Assembly: GCF_012972705.2 (NCBI RefSeq)
Contig: NZ_JABCSC020000004.1
Location: 248,001-312,000 of the forward strand
DNA from: Uliginosibacterium aquaticum
Lineage (GTDB): Bacteria > Pseudomonadota > Gammaproteobacteria > Burkholderiales > Rhodocyclaceae
Direction of reading: 5' to 3'
DNA length: 64,000 nt
The notes under the pieces are model-generated. The model saw nothing but the letters and a program-made list of their open reading frames with translations, searched no databases and was not told the DNA's origin. A program made the translations under genes and the position numbers. Below are positions 31,347 to 39,826 of the stretch, piece by piece (positions within the stretch are counted from its first letter, which is position 1; every line of letters begins with the position of its first letter).

Positions 31347-34106
31347 TTAGTCCCGGGTTTCGACCTGTTGCAGGGGTTCGTCAGCGGCTACCTGGCGCGG
31401 CTTGCGACGGCGCGGTGCCACGACCGGCAGCTCCTCCTGCACTGGGGCAGGGCGGGGGCTGTCGGCTGCGGTCTCCACCATCTGCAGCTCGGCGGCTTCT
31501 GCAGCTAGCAGGGCCTTCAAGTCGATTTGCGGCGCTGCCGGCCGGACGGGAGCGGCGACCGGGGCGACGGGCACTTCGATGACTGGCTCGGCTTGGGGCT
31601 TTTCCACCGCGACGGCAGCAGGCGTTGCGGTCGGAGCGGGTTCGGCGATAGCGACGTTAGCAGGCTGCGGCTCGGCTGCCAGGGCAGGCGCTTCGATCAC
31701 GACCGGGGCTGCAGGCGCAGCCACCACTTCGGTAGCAACTTCTGCGACTACCACCTGGCTGGCGATCGGCGCGGTGAGCACTTCCTCGGCTTGAACTTGT
31801 TGCTCGTTGCCTTCAACCTGAACTTCGGCTGCTTCGCTGTCGTTGCGGCGCTCACCACGGCCACGGCCACGGCGGTTGCGACGGTTGCGGCCTTCGCGTT
31901 GCTCGGCAGACTGGGCTTCCGGAGCGGCCGATTCAATCGCAGTCACTTCCGTACTGACGGCAGCTGCGGCAACCACAGTTTCGGCGCTGACGCTCTGGGC
32001 TGCCTCACGCTGCTGTTGCTGGCGCTCGCGGCGTTCCTGGCTGCGCTCGCGACGCGGCTCATTGCGCTCGCCGCGCTGTTCGCCGGCTTCACGGGGCTGC
32101 TTCGGCACGGCTTCGCTGCGCTCCTTGTCCTGACGCTCGGTACGTTCGCCACGTTCGTTGCGATTGCGTTCCTTGTCCTGACGCTCGCCACGCGGCTCAT
32201 TCCGGCTGCGTTGGCCTTCCTTGCGTTCGCCTTGCTGCTCGTCACGGCTCTTGCCGCGCGCCGCCTGTGCTCCTTCTCCACGCGGTTTGCGCTCACCGCT
32301 GCGTTCGCCGCGGTTTTCGTCACGACGACGGCCATCGCCGCGGCGCTCGTTGCGACCTTTTGGGGTCGGTGCCGGTGCAGCCGGCACTTCGGCATCGCCA
32401 TTGAGCCAGTCAAGAATGCGGCGGAAGAATCCCTTGCCCTCGGTCTTTTCGGCGGCTTTGGTGGCGGCCGGACGCGGTTCGCTGCTGACTGGTGCGGGCT
32501 GGTCAGGGGTGATGCCCTTGATGGCAGCTTCCTGGCGTTGCGGTCTGCCTTCGGTATTGGCCGAGGGCGGCGTGTAGGTGGCGTCCGCGGGCATGGAAGC
32601 CATCTTGTAGCTGGGCAGGTGACTGTCTTCCTGATTCAACTGGTCGTGGCGCAGGCGCACGATTTCGTGGGCTGGCGTTTCCAGGTGACGATTCGGGATG
32701 ATCAGCAGATTCACCTTGTGGCGCAGTTCGATCTTGGCGATGTCGACGCGCTTTTCATTGAGCAGGAAGGTGGCGACATCCACCGGAACCTGGGTGTGCA
32801 GGGCACCGGTGTTTTCCTTCATCGACTCCTCTTCGAGGATACGCAGGATGTGCAGTGCAGCCGACTCGGTCGAGCGGATGTGGCCGGTGCCGGTGCAGCG
32901 CGGGCAGGTGATGTAGCTGGTCTCGGCCAGGGCCGGGCGCAGGCGCTGGCGCGACAGCTCAAGCAGGCCGAAACGGCTGATCTTTCCGGTCTGTACGCGG
33001 GCGCGGTCGAAACGCAGCGCATCGCGCAGGCGGTTCTCGACTTCGCGCTGGTTGCGCGGGTTTTCCATGTCGATGAAGTCGATCACGATCAGGCCGCCCA
33101 GATCGCGCAAGCGCAGCTGGCGGGCCACTTCATCGGCGGCTTCAAGGTTGGTGCGCAGCGCGGTGTCTTCGATGTCCGAACCGCGCGTGGCGCGGCCCGA
33201 GTTCACGTCGACCGACACGAGGGCTTCGGTGTGGTCGATCACGATGGCGCCGCCCGAGGGCAGGTTGACCTGACGGCCGTAGGCCGATTCGATCTGGTGT
33301 TCGATCTGGAAGCGCGAGAACAGCGGCACGTCGTCGTGATAACGCTTGACGCGATTCACGTTGGACGGCATGACCGTGCCCATGAAGGCGCGGGCCTGCT
33401 CATAGATCTCGTCGGTATCGATCAGGATCTCGCCGATGTCCGGCTGGAAGTAGTCGCGGATCGCGCGGATCACCAGGCTGCCTTCCTGATAGATCAGGCC
33501 GGCACCGTCCATGTCCTTCACGGCGCCATCGATGGCACTCCACAGCTGCAGCAGGTAGTTCAGATCCCACTGCAGCTCTTCGGCGTTGCGACCGATGGCG
33601 GCGGTGCGGGCGATCAGGCTCATGCCACCGGGCACTTCGAGTGCATCCATGACTTCGCGCAGCTCGGCGCGCTCGTCACCCTCCACACGGCGCGAAACAC
33701 CACCGCCACGCGGGTTGTTGGGCATCAGGACGAGGTAACGGCCGGCTAGCGAGACGTAGGTGGTCAGCGCTGCGCCCTTGTTGCCACGCTCTTCCTTCTC
33801 GACCTGGATGATGATTTCCTGGCCTTCGCGCAGAGCTTCCTTGATGGAGGCGTTGCGGTCCGCGCCTTCGCGGAAATAGGAGCGCGACACTTCCTTGAAC
33901 GGCAGAAAGCCGTGGCGCTCTTCGCCATAATCGACGAAGGCGGCTTCGAGACTGGGCTCGATGCGGGTGATCACGCCCTTGTAGATATTGCTCTTGCGTT
34001 GTTCCTTGGCAGCCGATTCGATGTCGAGGTCAATCAGTTTCTGACCATCAACAATCGCAACGCGGAGTTCCTCGGCCTGCGTTGCATTGAAAAGCATTCG
34101 CTTCAT
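31347..34106 (-). CDS. rne: ribonuclease E
   Basis: The 919-residue endoribonuclease is central to mRNA decay and rRNA/tRNA processing. The catalytic half (about 1-415) has the S1 domain (IYKGVITRIEPSLEAAFVDY), the 5' sensor region, DNase I-like metal ligands Asp300 and Asp343, and the Zn-link CPRC (401-404) that joins dimers. The C-terminal half is disordered: Arg/Glu-rich blocks (about 560-740) for RNA binding, then an Ala/Val/Pro-rich stretch and a short basic end, RRRKPRQ, probably the degradosome scaffold. The gene diverges from rluC, a conserved arrangement. Confidence 0.97.
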   Translation of the reverse strand: MKRMLFNATQAEELRVAIVDGQKLIDLDIESAAKEQRKSNIYKGVITRIEPSLEAAFVDYGEERHGFLPFKEVSRSYFREGADRNASIKEALREGQEIIIQVEKEERGNKGAALTTYVSLAGRYLVLMPNNPRGGGVSRRVEGDERAELREVMDALEVPGGMSLIARTAAIGRNAEELQWDLNYLLQLWSAIDGAVKDMDGAGLIYQEGSLVIRAIRDYFQPDIGEILIDTDEIYEQARAFMGTVMPSNVNRVKRYHDDVPLFSRFQIEHQIESAYGRQVNLPSGGAIVIDHTEALVSVDVNSGRATRGSDIEDTALRTNLEAADEVARQLRLRDLGGLIVIDFIDMENPRNQREVENRLRDALRFDRARVQTGKISRFGLLELSRQRLRPALAETSYITCPRCTGTGHIRSTESAALHILRILEEESMKENTGALHTQVPVDVATFLLNEKRVDIAKIELRHKVNLLIIPNRHLETPAHEIVRLRHDQLNQEDSHLPSYKMASMPADATYTPPSANTEGRPQRQEAAIKGITPDQPAPVSSEPRPAATKAAEKTEGKGFFRRILDWLNGDAEVPAAPAPTPKGRNERRGDGRRRDENRGERSGERKPRGEGAQAARGKSRDEQQGERKEGQRSRNEPRGERQDKERNRNERGERTERQDKERSEAVPKQPREAGEQRGERNEPRRERSQERRERQQQQREAAQSVSAETVVAAAAVSTEVTAIESAAPEAQSAEQREGRNRRNRRGRGRGERRNDSEAAEVQVEGNEQQVQAEEVLTAPIASQVVVAEVATEVVAAPAAPVVIEAPALAAEPQPANVAIAEPAPTATPAAVAVEKPQAEPVIEVPVAPVAAPVRPAAPQIDLKALLAAEAAELQMVETAADSPRPAPVQEELPVVAPRRRKPRQVAADEPLQQVETRD

Positions 34107-34610
34107 TTATTTCTTCTCCCGCGCGCTAAAGCGGGCAGGGCAAACCACCGTCTCCTCCTTGCGGAAGAAGCAGCTAACTCAACTTGTAGGGAACAACAAA
34201 CTGCTCTTCATGTGTTCTTGTGCAAGGAGTGAATCGGGTCTGCCTTACGACACCCTGAGTCGCTGGTGCGGAGCTCAAAGTGTTCCAGTCTGGTTCGCGT
34301 TCGCGCGCAAAATGGGTCGATCAATCAAATGGTTTGGGATACCATCGACCGTTTTATCCGGTCGATCATGTCCTCGCGGCGCCTGTCGCGCAGATGGGCG
34401 GGTGGCCGGCTCAGCTCGACCTGACCGCATCTGCGCGCCGGAATACTCAACGGCGCCAACCACTATCGGCCGGAGCGCGCGAGGCATATTGATAGCCTGG
34501 GGCGCTGCAAACAAGCCGGAGGGGCGAAGCAGACTGGTCGGGCAAGCCGTGCAACACGGACGACCCACGGGGCAAAGCCCGCGAAAACGAAAGCAATATA
34601 ACTGAAACCC
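34107..34610. promoter_or_regulatory. rne-rluC divergent intergenic region with rne leader structure
   Basis: No credible gene was found in these 504 bp. On the rne side the message would carry a long leader. Its last hairpin, CCCGC pairing GCGGG (34118-34122 and 34131-34135), abuts the GGAGAAG ribosome-binding site. Around 34344-34366 lies the inverted repeat ATCGACCG/CGGTCGAT with a 7-nt spacer, and GGTCGATCA occurs as a direct repeat at about 34315 and 34360. E. coli RNase E controls its own message through its leader, so similar control is plausible here. Confidence 0.5.
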
Positions 34611-35597
34611 ATGACTTTAGGCAAAGACAGCGGCGGTGCAGCAAGCGGTAACCCGGCCGTGCGTAGGGTGACGGTGGGCGAAGAGGATGCCGGTCAGCGC
34701 ATCGACAATTTCCTTCTGCGCGAATGCAAGGGCGTGCCCCGAAGCCATATTTACCGGGTTTTGCGTAGTGGTGAGGTGCGTGTGAATGCAGGCCGAATCA
34801 GTCAGACCTATCGCCTGCAGGTGGGTGATGAGGTGCGTATCCCGCCCATTCGGGTAGCCGAAAGAGCGGCGCCGGCACCGCTGGCCGCTGCGGCGCGGCA
34901 TGAGTTCAATGTGGTGTTTGAGGATGAAGCCCTGCTGGTGATCGACAAGCCAGCCGGGCTAGCCGTGCATGGCGGCAGTGGCCTGAGTTTCGGCCTGATC
35001 GAGCTTCTGCGTCAGCAGCGGCCTCAGGCGAAGTTTCTTGAATTGGCTCATCGTCTGGATCGTGAAACCTCCGGTCTGCTGATCGTGGGCAAGAAGCGTA
35101 CGGCGCTCAATGCGGTGCAGGACGGCATGCGCAATGGTGAGCTTGAGAAGCGCTACCTTACGATGGTGGCGGGGCGCTGGCAGAATCCGCTCCAGCATCT
35201 CAAGTCGCCGCTCTACAAATACCTGACAGCTGATGGCGAGCGGCGCGTGATGGTGCGTGAGGATGGAAAACCATCCCACAGCGTGGTGCGCCTTGTGCAG
35301 CGCTGGCAGAAATTCAGCCTGCTTGAAGTGGAACTCAAAACGGGCCGTACCCATCAGATCCGGGTGCATTTGCAGCACGCAGGCTTTCCCCTGCTGGGCG
35401 ATGACAAATATGGTGACTTCCCGCTCAACAAGGCGCTGGCAGGCGAGGGGCTGGCGCGCATGTTCCTGCACGCAGCCTTGCTGCGCTTTCGTCACCCGGT
35501 GTCTGGCGAGATGCTGGAGTTGAAAGCCCCGCTGCCGGCCGAGCTGGCGGCGTTCGTGCGTCATGTTGACGCTACCCAGGACAAGGATTTCGGCTGA
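34611..35597 (+). CDS. rluC: 23S rRNA pseudouridine synthase RluC
   Basis: The 328-residue enzyme has an N-terminal S4 RNA-binding domain (RIDNFLLRECKGVPRSHIYR) and an RsuA/RluA catalytic domain with Asp150 in HRLDRETSG. RTHQIRVHLQHAGFPLLGD is near the C-terminus. RluC modifies 23S rRNA at 955, 2504 and 2580 in E. coli. The divergent position from rne is a well-known conserved arrangement and supports RluC over RluD. The gph gene begins 3 nt downstream of the stop. Confidence 0.95.
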   Translation: MTLGKDSGGAASGNPAVRRVTVGEEDAGQRIDNFLLRECKGVPRSHIYRVLRSGEVRVNAGRISQTYRLQVGDEVRIPPIRVAERAAPAPLAAAARHEFNVVFEDEALLVIDKPAGLAVHGGSGLSFGLIELLRQQRPQAKFLELAHRLDRETSGLLIVGKKRTALNAVQDGMRNGELEKRYLTMVAGRWQNPLQHLKSPLYKYLTADGERRVMVREDGKPSHSVVRLVQRWQKFSLLEVELKTGRTHQIRVHLQHAGFPLLGDDKYGDFPLNKALAGEGLARMFLHAALLRFRHPVSGEMLELKAPLPAELAAFVRHVDATQDKDFG

Positions 35598-35600
35598 AAC

Positions 35601-36260
35601 ATGAAGCAACGCAATTTCGATCTGATCGTGTTTGACTGGGATGGCACGCTGATGGACTCCACCGCGACCATCGTCGATTCCATCCAGGCAGCGTGTGCCG
35701 ACCTCGGCCTGCCCATCCCCTCGCGTGAGCAGGCCTCGCATGTCATCGGCCTTTCCCTGCTGGGGGCCGTGCAGGCCGTGGCGCCGGGGCTCGATGAAGA
35801 GGGGTGCCAGCGGCTTGCCGAGCGCTATCGGCATCACTTCCTGTTGCGAGACCATGATCTGGTGTTGTTTGAGGGCGCGCGTGAGCTGCTGGAGTGGCTG
35901 CGCAGCGAGGGTTATCAACTGGCGGTGGCGACCGGCAAGGCGCGGCGCGGCTTGAGCCGGGTGCTGGCAAGCAGCGGTCTGGATGCCTTCTTTGATGCCA
36001 CACGCTGCGCGGACGAGAGTTTTTCCAAACCGCATCCGGGTATGTTGCTGGAGCTCATGGATGAGCTGCTGGTGGAGGCGGATCGCGTGCTGATGATCGG
36101 CGACACAACGCATGACCTGCTGATGGCGAAAAATGCCGGTACGCATGCGTTGGCAATGAGTTACGGCGCCCATCCTCGGGAGCAGCTTGCGGCGGAAATG
36201 CCGCGGGCCTTGCTGGATTCGATGGCTGAATTGCGCGAGTGGCTGGTGTGCCACGGCTGA
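35601..36260 (+). CDS. gph: HAD-superfamily phosphatase (phosphoglycolate phosphatase-like)
   Basis: The 219-residue HAD subfamily IA enzyme has motif I FDWDGTLMDS (nucleophile Asp12, acid Asp14), motif II VATGKA, the Lys of motif III in FSKPHPGML, and motif IV MIGDTTHDLLMA. A helical cap lies between motifs I and II. Phosphoglycolate is the usual family substrate, but a broader sugar- or nucleotide-phosphatase role cannot be excluded. The gene follows rluC at 3 nt and overlaps the Rieske gene by 22 nt. Confidence 0.88.
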   Translation: MKQRNFDLIVFDWDGTLMDSTATIVDSIQAACADLGLPIPSREQASHVIGLSLLGAVQAVAPGLDEEGCQRLAERYRHHFLLRDHDLVLFEGARELLEWLRSEGYQLAVATGKARRGLSRVLASSGLDAFFDATRCADESFSKPHPGMLLELMDELLVEADRVLMIGDTTHDLLMAKNAGTHALAMSYGAHPREQLAAEMPRALLDSMAELREWLVCHG

Positions 36261-36598
36261 TCTGTGCGGCGGCGGACTTGCCCGACGGGGGTGACGCGCA
36301 GCGCTTCGAGCTGGATCTGGAGGGTGTGCGGCGCCCGGCTTTTGTGCAGCGCTGGCGCGGCCAGGCCTTCGCTTATGTAAACAGTTGTGCCCACATTCCG
36401 GTAGAGCTGGACTGGAATCCGGGCCGCATGCTGGATGATTCGGGTGAATACCTGATTTGCGCCACCCATGGCGCCCTGTATGTGCCGGATAGCGGTCTGT
36501 GCGTGGCCGGACCCTGCGTCGGCCGGAGCTTGCAGGCGTTGCGGGTGCGCGAAGAGAATGGACAGGTATTCCTTGTGGATGGAGCGGGCGATGAGTGA
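36239..36598 (+). CDS. Rieske [2Fe-2S] ferredoxin-like protein
   Basis: This 119-residue single-domain protein starts at GTG 36239, with a second GTG at 36248 possible. Cluster ligands are C-x-H (Cys50, His52) and C-x2-H (Cys74, His77), and two further cysteines follow in GLCVAGPC (88 and 93). The 21-residue spacing between ligand pairs is slightly longer than classical. No membrane anchor, so it is probably a soluble electron carrier. It overlaps gph at its start and sppA at its end (8 nt), so it belongs to one operon. Its redox partner is not in the window. Confidence 0.9.
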   Translation: MAGVPRLICAAADLPDGGDAQRFELDLEGVRRPAFVQRWRGQAFAYVNSCAHIPVELDWNPGRMLDDSGEYLICATHGALYVPDSGLCVAGPCVGRSLQALRVREENGQVFLVDGAGDE

Positions 36599-37535
36599 GC
36601 AGCAGCCGGGTTGGGAGCGTAACGTCATCGAGAAGTTGGCGTTCGAGAGTCTGCGTGAGGCCCGTCGGCGGCGACGCTGGAGCATCTTTTTCCGGGCTTT
36701 GGGGTTCATTTATGTCGGCACCCTGATCTGGATGTTGATCGGTGCGCGTAACAGCAGTGAAAGCCTGGTGGATGGCGCCGAGCATACGGCGCTGGTGCGG
36801 ATCGAGGGCACGATTGCCGCGGGTGAGAAAGTTGATGCTGAATCGGTCTTGCCTGCTCTTCGTGCGGCTTTTGAGGCTAAGCAGGCCAAGGGTGTGCTGC
36901 TGTTGATCAATAGCCCTGGCGGCAGTCCGGTGCAGGCTGGGCTTATCAATGACGAGATTCATCGCCTGCGCAAGCTCCATCCGGATAAGCCGGTGCATGC
37001 TGTGGTCGAGGATGTCTGCGCCTCGGGCGGTTATTACATCGCTGTGGCTGCGGACAAGATCTTCGTGGATAAGGCCAGCATCGTTGGTTCGATCGGTGTG
37101 CGCATGGATGGCTTCGGTTTCACCGGCACGATGGAGAAGCTGGGGGTCGAGCGGCGCAGTATTACGGCGGGTGAGAACAAGGCATTCCTTGATCCCTTCT
37201 CGCCGCAGAATCCGAAGCATCTCGAGTTTGCCAAGGGCATGCTGGCAGAGGTGCATCAGCAGTTCATCGACGTGGTGCGCGCAGGGCGTGGCAAGCGTCT
37301 GAAGGAGTCGCCGGAGATGTTCTCGGGCCTGTTCTGGAGTGGCGCGAAAAGTATCGAGCTTGGACTGACGGATGGCTTGGGCTCGCTCGACTCGGTGGCG
37401 CGCGATGAAATCAAGGCCGAGAAGATCAAGGATTACACGCGCGGCGAAAACGTAGCCGAGCGCCTCGCAAAACGCTTCGGCGCAGATCTAGCCGGCGGCG
37501 CGATGGGTACGCTGGAGCGTTTCGGCTGGCGCTGA
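36591..37535 (+). CDS. sppA: signal peptide peptidase SppA (S49, short form)
   Basis: The 314-residue membrane protease (start ATG 36591) has a basic N-terminus, one membrane segment (about 31-51) and a single ClpP-like S49 domain. Catalytic Ser145 lies in CASGGYY and Lys197 in ITAGENK. The short one-domain form functions as an oligomer and degrades signal peptides left after export. Its TGA abuts the stop of the convergent methyltransferase gene so that the two stops form TGATCA. Confidence 0.93.
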   Translation: MSEQQPGWERNVIEKLAFESLREARRRRRWSIFFRALGFIYVGTLIWMLIGARNSSESLVDGAEHTALVRIEGTIAAGEKVDAESVLPALRAAFEAKQAKGVLLLINSPGGSPVQAGLINDEIHRLRKLHPDKPVHAVVEDVCASGGYYIAVAADKIFVDKASIVGSIGVRMDGFGFTGTMEKLGVERRSITAGENKAFLDPFSPQNPKHLEFAKGMLAEVHQQFIDVVRAGRGKRLKESPEMFSGLFWSGAKSIELGLTDGLGSLDSVARDEIKAEKIKDYTRGENVAERLAKRFGADLAGGAMGTLERFGWR

Positions 37536-38261
37536 TCAGCTTGCCAGCAGCAGGAAAACCACGGGCTGCCGGTCCAGATCGGGCGGCCCGTTCTTTTTCC
37601 AGTCGCCGATGCGGCGTGTCATCACCCATTCGCTGGCAGTGGTGAGGCTGCGCGCTACACATATCAGGGTGTCTTCGCGGCAGGCTTCGAGCAGGCTCGC
37701 GAACATGGCGAGATTACGGTAGGGCGTTTCGATGAAAAACTGGGTGCGTGTGAACTTTGCGGATTCGCGCTCTAGTGCCTGGATAGCGTTGCGGCGTTCG
37801 TCCGGCTTTTGTGGCAGGTAGCCGTGAAACGCGAAGCCCTGGCCATTGAGGCCGGAGGCCATCAGTGCCAGCAGCAGCGAGGATGGGCCGACTTGCGGGA
37901 TCACTCGAATACCCAGCGTGTGGGCGCGGCGCACGATCAGCGCCCCGGGGTCGGCCACGGCAGGGCAACCGGCTTCTGACATCAGGCCGCCGTCGCGTCC
38001 GGCGCGGATCGGCGCGAGCAAGGTGTCGATGCTGCGCGTATCCAGCTGCTCGGGGAGTTCATGGATTTCGGCGCTCTGGATGGCGCGGCTGTAGCCCAGG
38101 CGCTTGAGTTCGGAACGTGCAGTCTTGGCGCGCTCGGCGATGAAATAATCGAGCACATCCAGCGTGGCGAGGACGTGAGGGGGGTGGGTCTTGCTGGATT
38201 CGCCTGGACCCAGTCCGACTGGCAGCAGGTGCAGCAGGCCGGGGGGATTGTTCTGGCTCAT
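37536..38261 (-). CDS. SAM-dependent methyltransferase, RsmI/tetrapyrrole methylase family
   Basis: This 241-residue class III methyltransferase has LHLLPVGLG at the N-terminus, a GLMSEAGCPAVADPG segment that parallels the RsmI SAM loop, a VIPQVGPSSLLLALMASGLN segment, and FFIETPYRN. RsmI itself 2'-O-methylates C1402 of 16S rRNA, but this protein is shorter and belongs to a related group whose substrate is not known. It overlaps maf by 4 nt. Confidence 0.85.
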   Translation of the reverse strand: MSQNNPPGLLHLLPVGLGPGESSKTHPPHVLATLDVLDYFIAERAKTARSELKRLGYSRAIQSAEIHELPEQLDTRSIDTLLAPIRAGRDGGLMSEAGCPAVADPGALIVRRAHTLGIRVIPQVGPSSLLLALMASGLNGQGFAFHGYLPQKPDERRNAIQALERESAKFTRTQFFIETPYRNLAMFASLLEACREDTLICVARSLTTASEWVMTRRIGDWKKNGPPDLDRQPVVFLLLAS

Positions 38262-38842
38262 GGGATCTGGATTCCTTCGGCGCGCAGCATGCGGGAAAGC
38301 GCAATCAGTGGGAGACCGATCAGGGCGGTCGGGTCATCGCCGCGCATGTGGTCGAGGAGGCTGATGCCCAGGCCTTCGGACTTGGCGCTACCGGCGCAGT
38401 CTAGTGGCTGCTCTCGCTCCACGTAGCGACGAATTTCCGCCTCGGTCAGTTCGCGGAAGCGAGCTGTGACAGGCACTCCTTCTAGCTGGCTATAGCCGGT
38501 GCGGCTATTGAATAAACAGACGGCAGTATGGAAGGTGATGGAGTTGCCGCTCATGCTGCGCAATTGGGCGATGGCGCGCTCGGCTGTGCCGGGCTTGTCG
38601 AAGCGCTCATTGCCGCGATGGGCGACCTGGTCTGAGCCTATGATCAGTGCGTCTGGAAAGCGCCCTGCGACCGCGCGCGCCTTTTCTACGGCAAGCCGCT
38701 CGGCGGTGGCGACCGGGCTTTCTCCATTGAGCGGTGCTTCATCCACTTCCGGGCGGGTGGTTTCAAAAGGAAGGCCGAGGCGCTCCAGCAACTCGCGGCG
38801 GTAGACCGAGGTGGAGGCCAGGATGAGGCGGGGGGTGTGCAT
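38258..38842 (-). CDS. Maf family nucleotide pyrophosphatase (YceF type)
   Basis: The 194-residue product has the Maf signature ILASTSVYRRELLERLGLPF at the N-terminus, IIGSDQVAH containing the catalytic Asp, and GLGISLLDHMRGDDPTALIGLPL. Members hydrolyse modified or non-canonical NTPs; the YceF subgroup prefers m7GTP. Location next to yceD-rpmF on the other strand matches the E. coli yceF-yceD arrangement. Divergent from yceD with 71 bp between the starts. Confidence 0.92.
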   Translation of the reverse strand: MHTPRLILASTSVYRRELLERLGLPFETTRPEVDEAPLNGESPVATAERLAVEKARAVAGRFPDALIIGSDQVAHRGNERFDKPGTAERAIAQLRSMSGNSITFHTAVCLFNSRTGYSQLEGVPVTARFRELTEAEIRRYVEREQPLDCAGSAKSEGLGISLLDHMRGDDPTALIGLPLIALSRMLRAEGIQIP

Positions 38843-38913
38843 GAGTGGCGCCGGTTTGCGTGGCCGGATTAGTCTTTGACAGGAACAGCCAAAAATAATA
38901 GCATTGACGGTTT

Positions 38914-39432
38914 ATGTCGCACCAGCCAAAGCTCATTCCGGATCCATTCGAGTTCGCTCGACGCGAAGACGCGCTTCGCGGTGAGTTGGATGCACGCAAC
39001 CTGCCTCGTGTGCAGGATGTGCTGAGAAAGACGGAAGAAGTTCAGCCTGTCAGCTATGCGCTGCGAGGTTATCGACTTGAAGGCAAGTCCTATATGGCGG
39101 TTGAAGCCAGTGCTGAGCTGCTCATGCAGTGCCAGCGCTGTCTTGGAGACGTGCGCTGTACGGTAGAGGTGGATTCCCGTCTCTTGCTGGTGCCGCGAGG
39201 CGAGCCGCTGCCGGATGATGAGTTGGAAGAGGATGATTTCGACCCGGTGCATGCTTGGCGCGATTTCGATGTGCTGGCTGCGGTAGAGGAAGAATTGCTG
39301 TTGGCCCTGCCGCTGGCGCCAACGCATGAAGATTGCAGTGTGCCGGTGGCAAAGGGAAATGGCGATGACACATCGCCGTTTGCGGCGCTCAGGGGCTTCA
39401 AGGCTTCGGGTGGCGCGAAAACTGATGATTGA
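38914..39432 (+). CDS. yceD: YceD/DUF177 family protein
   Basis: The 172-residue acidic protein has the DUF177 core LLMQCQRCLGDVRCTVE, whose CxxC may bind metal, an acidic loop (ELEEDDFD) and LLALPLAPTHE. The family is linked to 23S rRNA accumulation and is almost always encoded directly upstream of rpmF, as here (24 bp). The last 25 residues are Ser/Gly/Lys-rich and probably flexible. Confidence 0.93.
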   Translation: MSHQPKLIPDPFEFARREDALRGELDARNLPRVQDVLRKTEEVQPVSYALRGYRLEGKSYMAVEASAELLMQCQRCLGDVRCTVEVDSRLLLVPRGEPLPDDELEEDDFDPVHAWRDFDVLAAVEEELLLALPLAPTHEDCSVPVAKGNGDDTSPFAALRGFKASGGAKTDD

Positions 39433-39456
39433 TTCAAGAGCTTTAAGGAGCAAGAA

Positions 39457-39636
39457 ATGGCCGTTCAACAGAACAAGAAGTCGCCTTCCAAGCGCGGCAT
39501 GCATCGTGCGCACGATTTTCTGACCGCCCCGGCCCTGGCCGTGGAGCCGACGACCGGTGAGGCTCACCTGCGTCACCACATCTCGCCGTCCGGCTTCTAC
39601 CGCGGCAAGAAGGTTGCCAAGGCCAAGGGCGAGTAA
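39457..39636 (+). CDS. rpmF: 50S ribosomal protein L32
   Basis: This 59-residue basic protein begins [20 protein letters not shown], the L32 signature, and ends in a lysine-rich tail. A strong AAGGAG lies 6 nt before the ATG. It has no cysteines, so it is the zinc-free form. Position between yceD and plsX is conserved in proteobacteria and couples ribosome and lipid synthesis genes. Confidence 0.97.
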   Translation: MAVQQNKKSPSKRGMHRAHDFLTAPALAVEPTTGEAHLRHHISPSGFYRGKKVAKAKGE

Positions 39637-39660
39637 TTCGCTCTCTGCGCATGAGTCTCT

Positions 39661-39740
39661 GCCGCGCGTGCTTCGGCATGCTCGGCGCGGCTCGCAGCAC
39701 TTGCGTGCTCTATTCGCGTGGCGTCCGACCTTTCAGGTCG
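39661..39740 (+). promoter_or_regulatory. hairpin-rich rpmF-plsX intergenic region
   Basis: Three inverted repeats lie in 80 nt. GCCGCGC (39661-39667) pairs with GCGCGGC (39685-39691) around an inner GTGC-TTCG-GCAT hairpin with a stable UUCG tetraloop. AGCAC/GTGCT lies at 39696-39709, and CGACCT-TTC-AGGTCG at 39726-39740. None is followed by a good T-run. They could stabilise, process or attenuate the rpmF-fab transcript. Confidence 0.4.
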
Positions 39741-39826
39741 TTCGCGTTCCTGCAGCAAGGCAGTTTCGCTTTCCGGTTTGATTTGGATGGCGGCTGCCTT
39801 GTTTCGCCTGTTGATTCCGTTTTGTG

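Noticed and set aside
31527-33749. Open frame of 740 codons on the plus strand
   Set aside because: Antisense to rne, with low-complexity Leu/Ala/Arg content expected from the complement of Glu/Arg/Ala-rich RNase E.
34959-37256. Open frame of 765 codons on the minus strand
   Set aside because: It lies wholly antisense to rluC, gph, the Rieske gene and sppA, all of which have clear catalytic motifs. Its composition (His/Gln/Arg-rich) is that of a high-G+C shadow frame.
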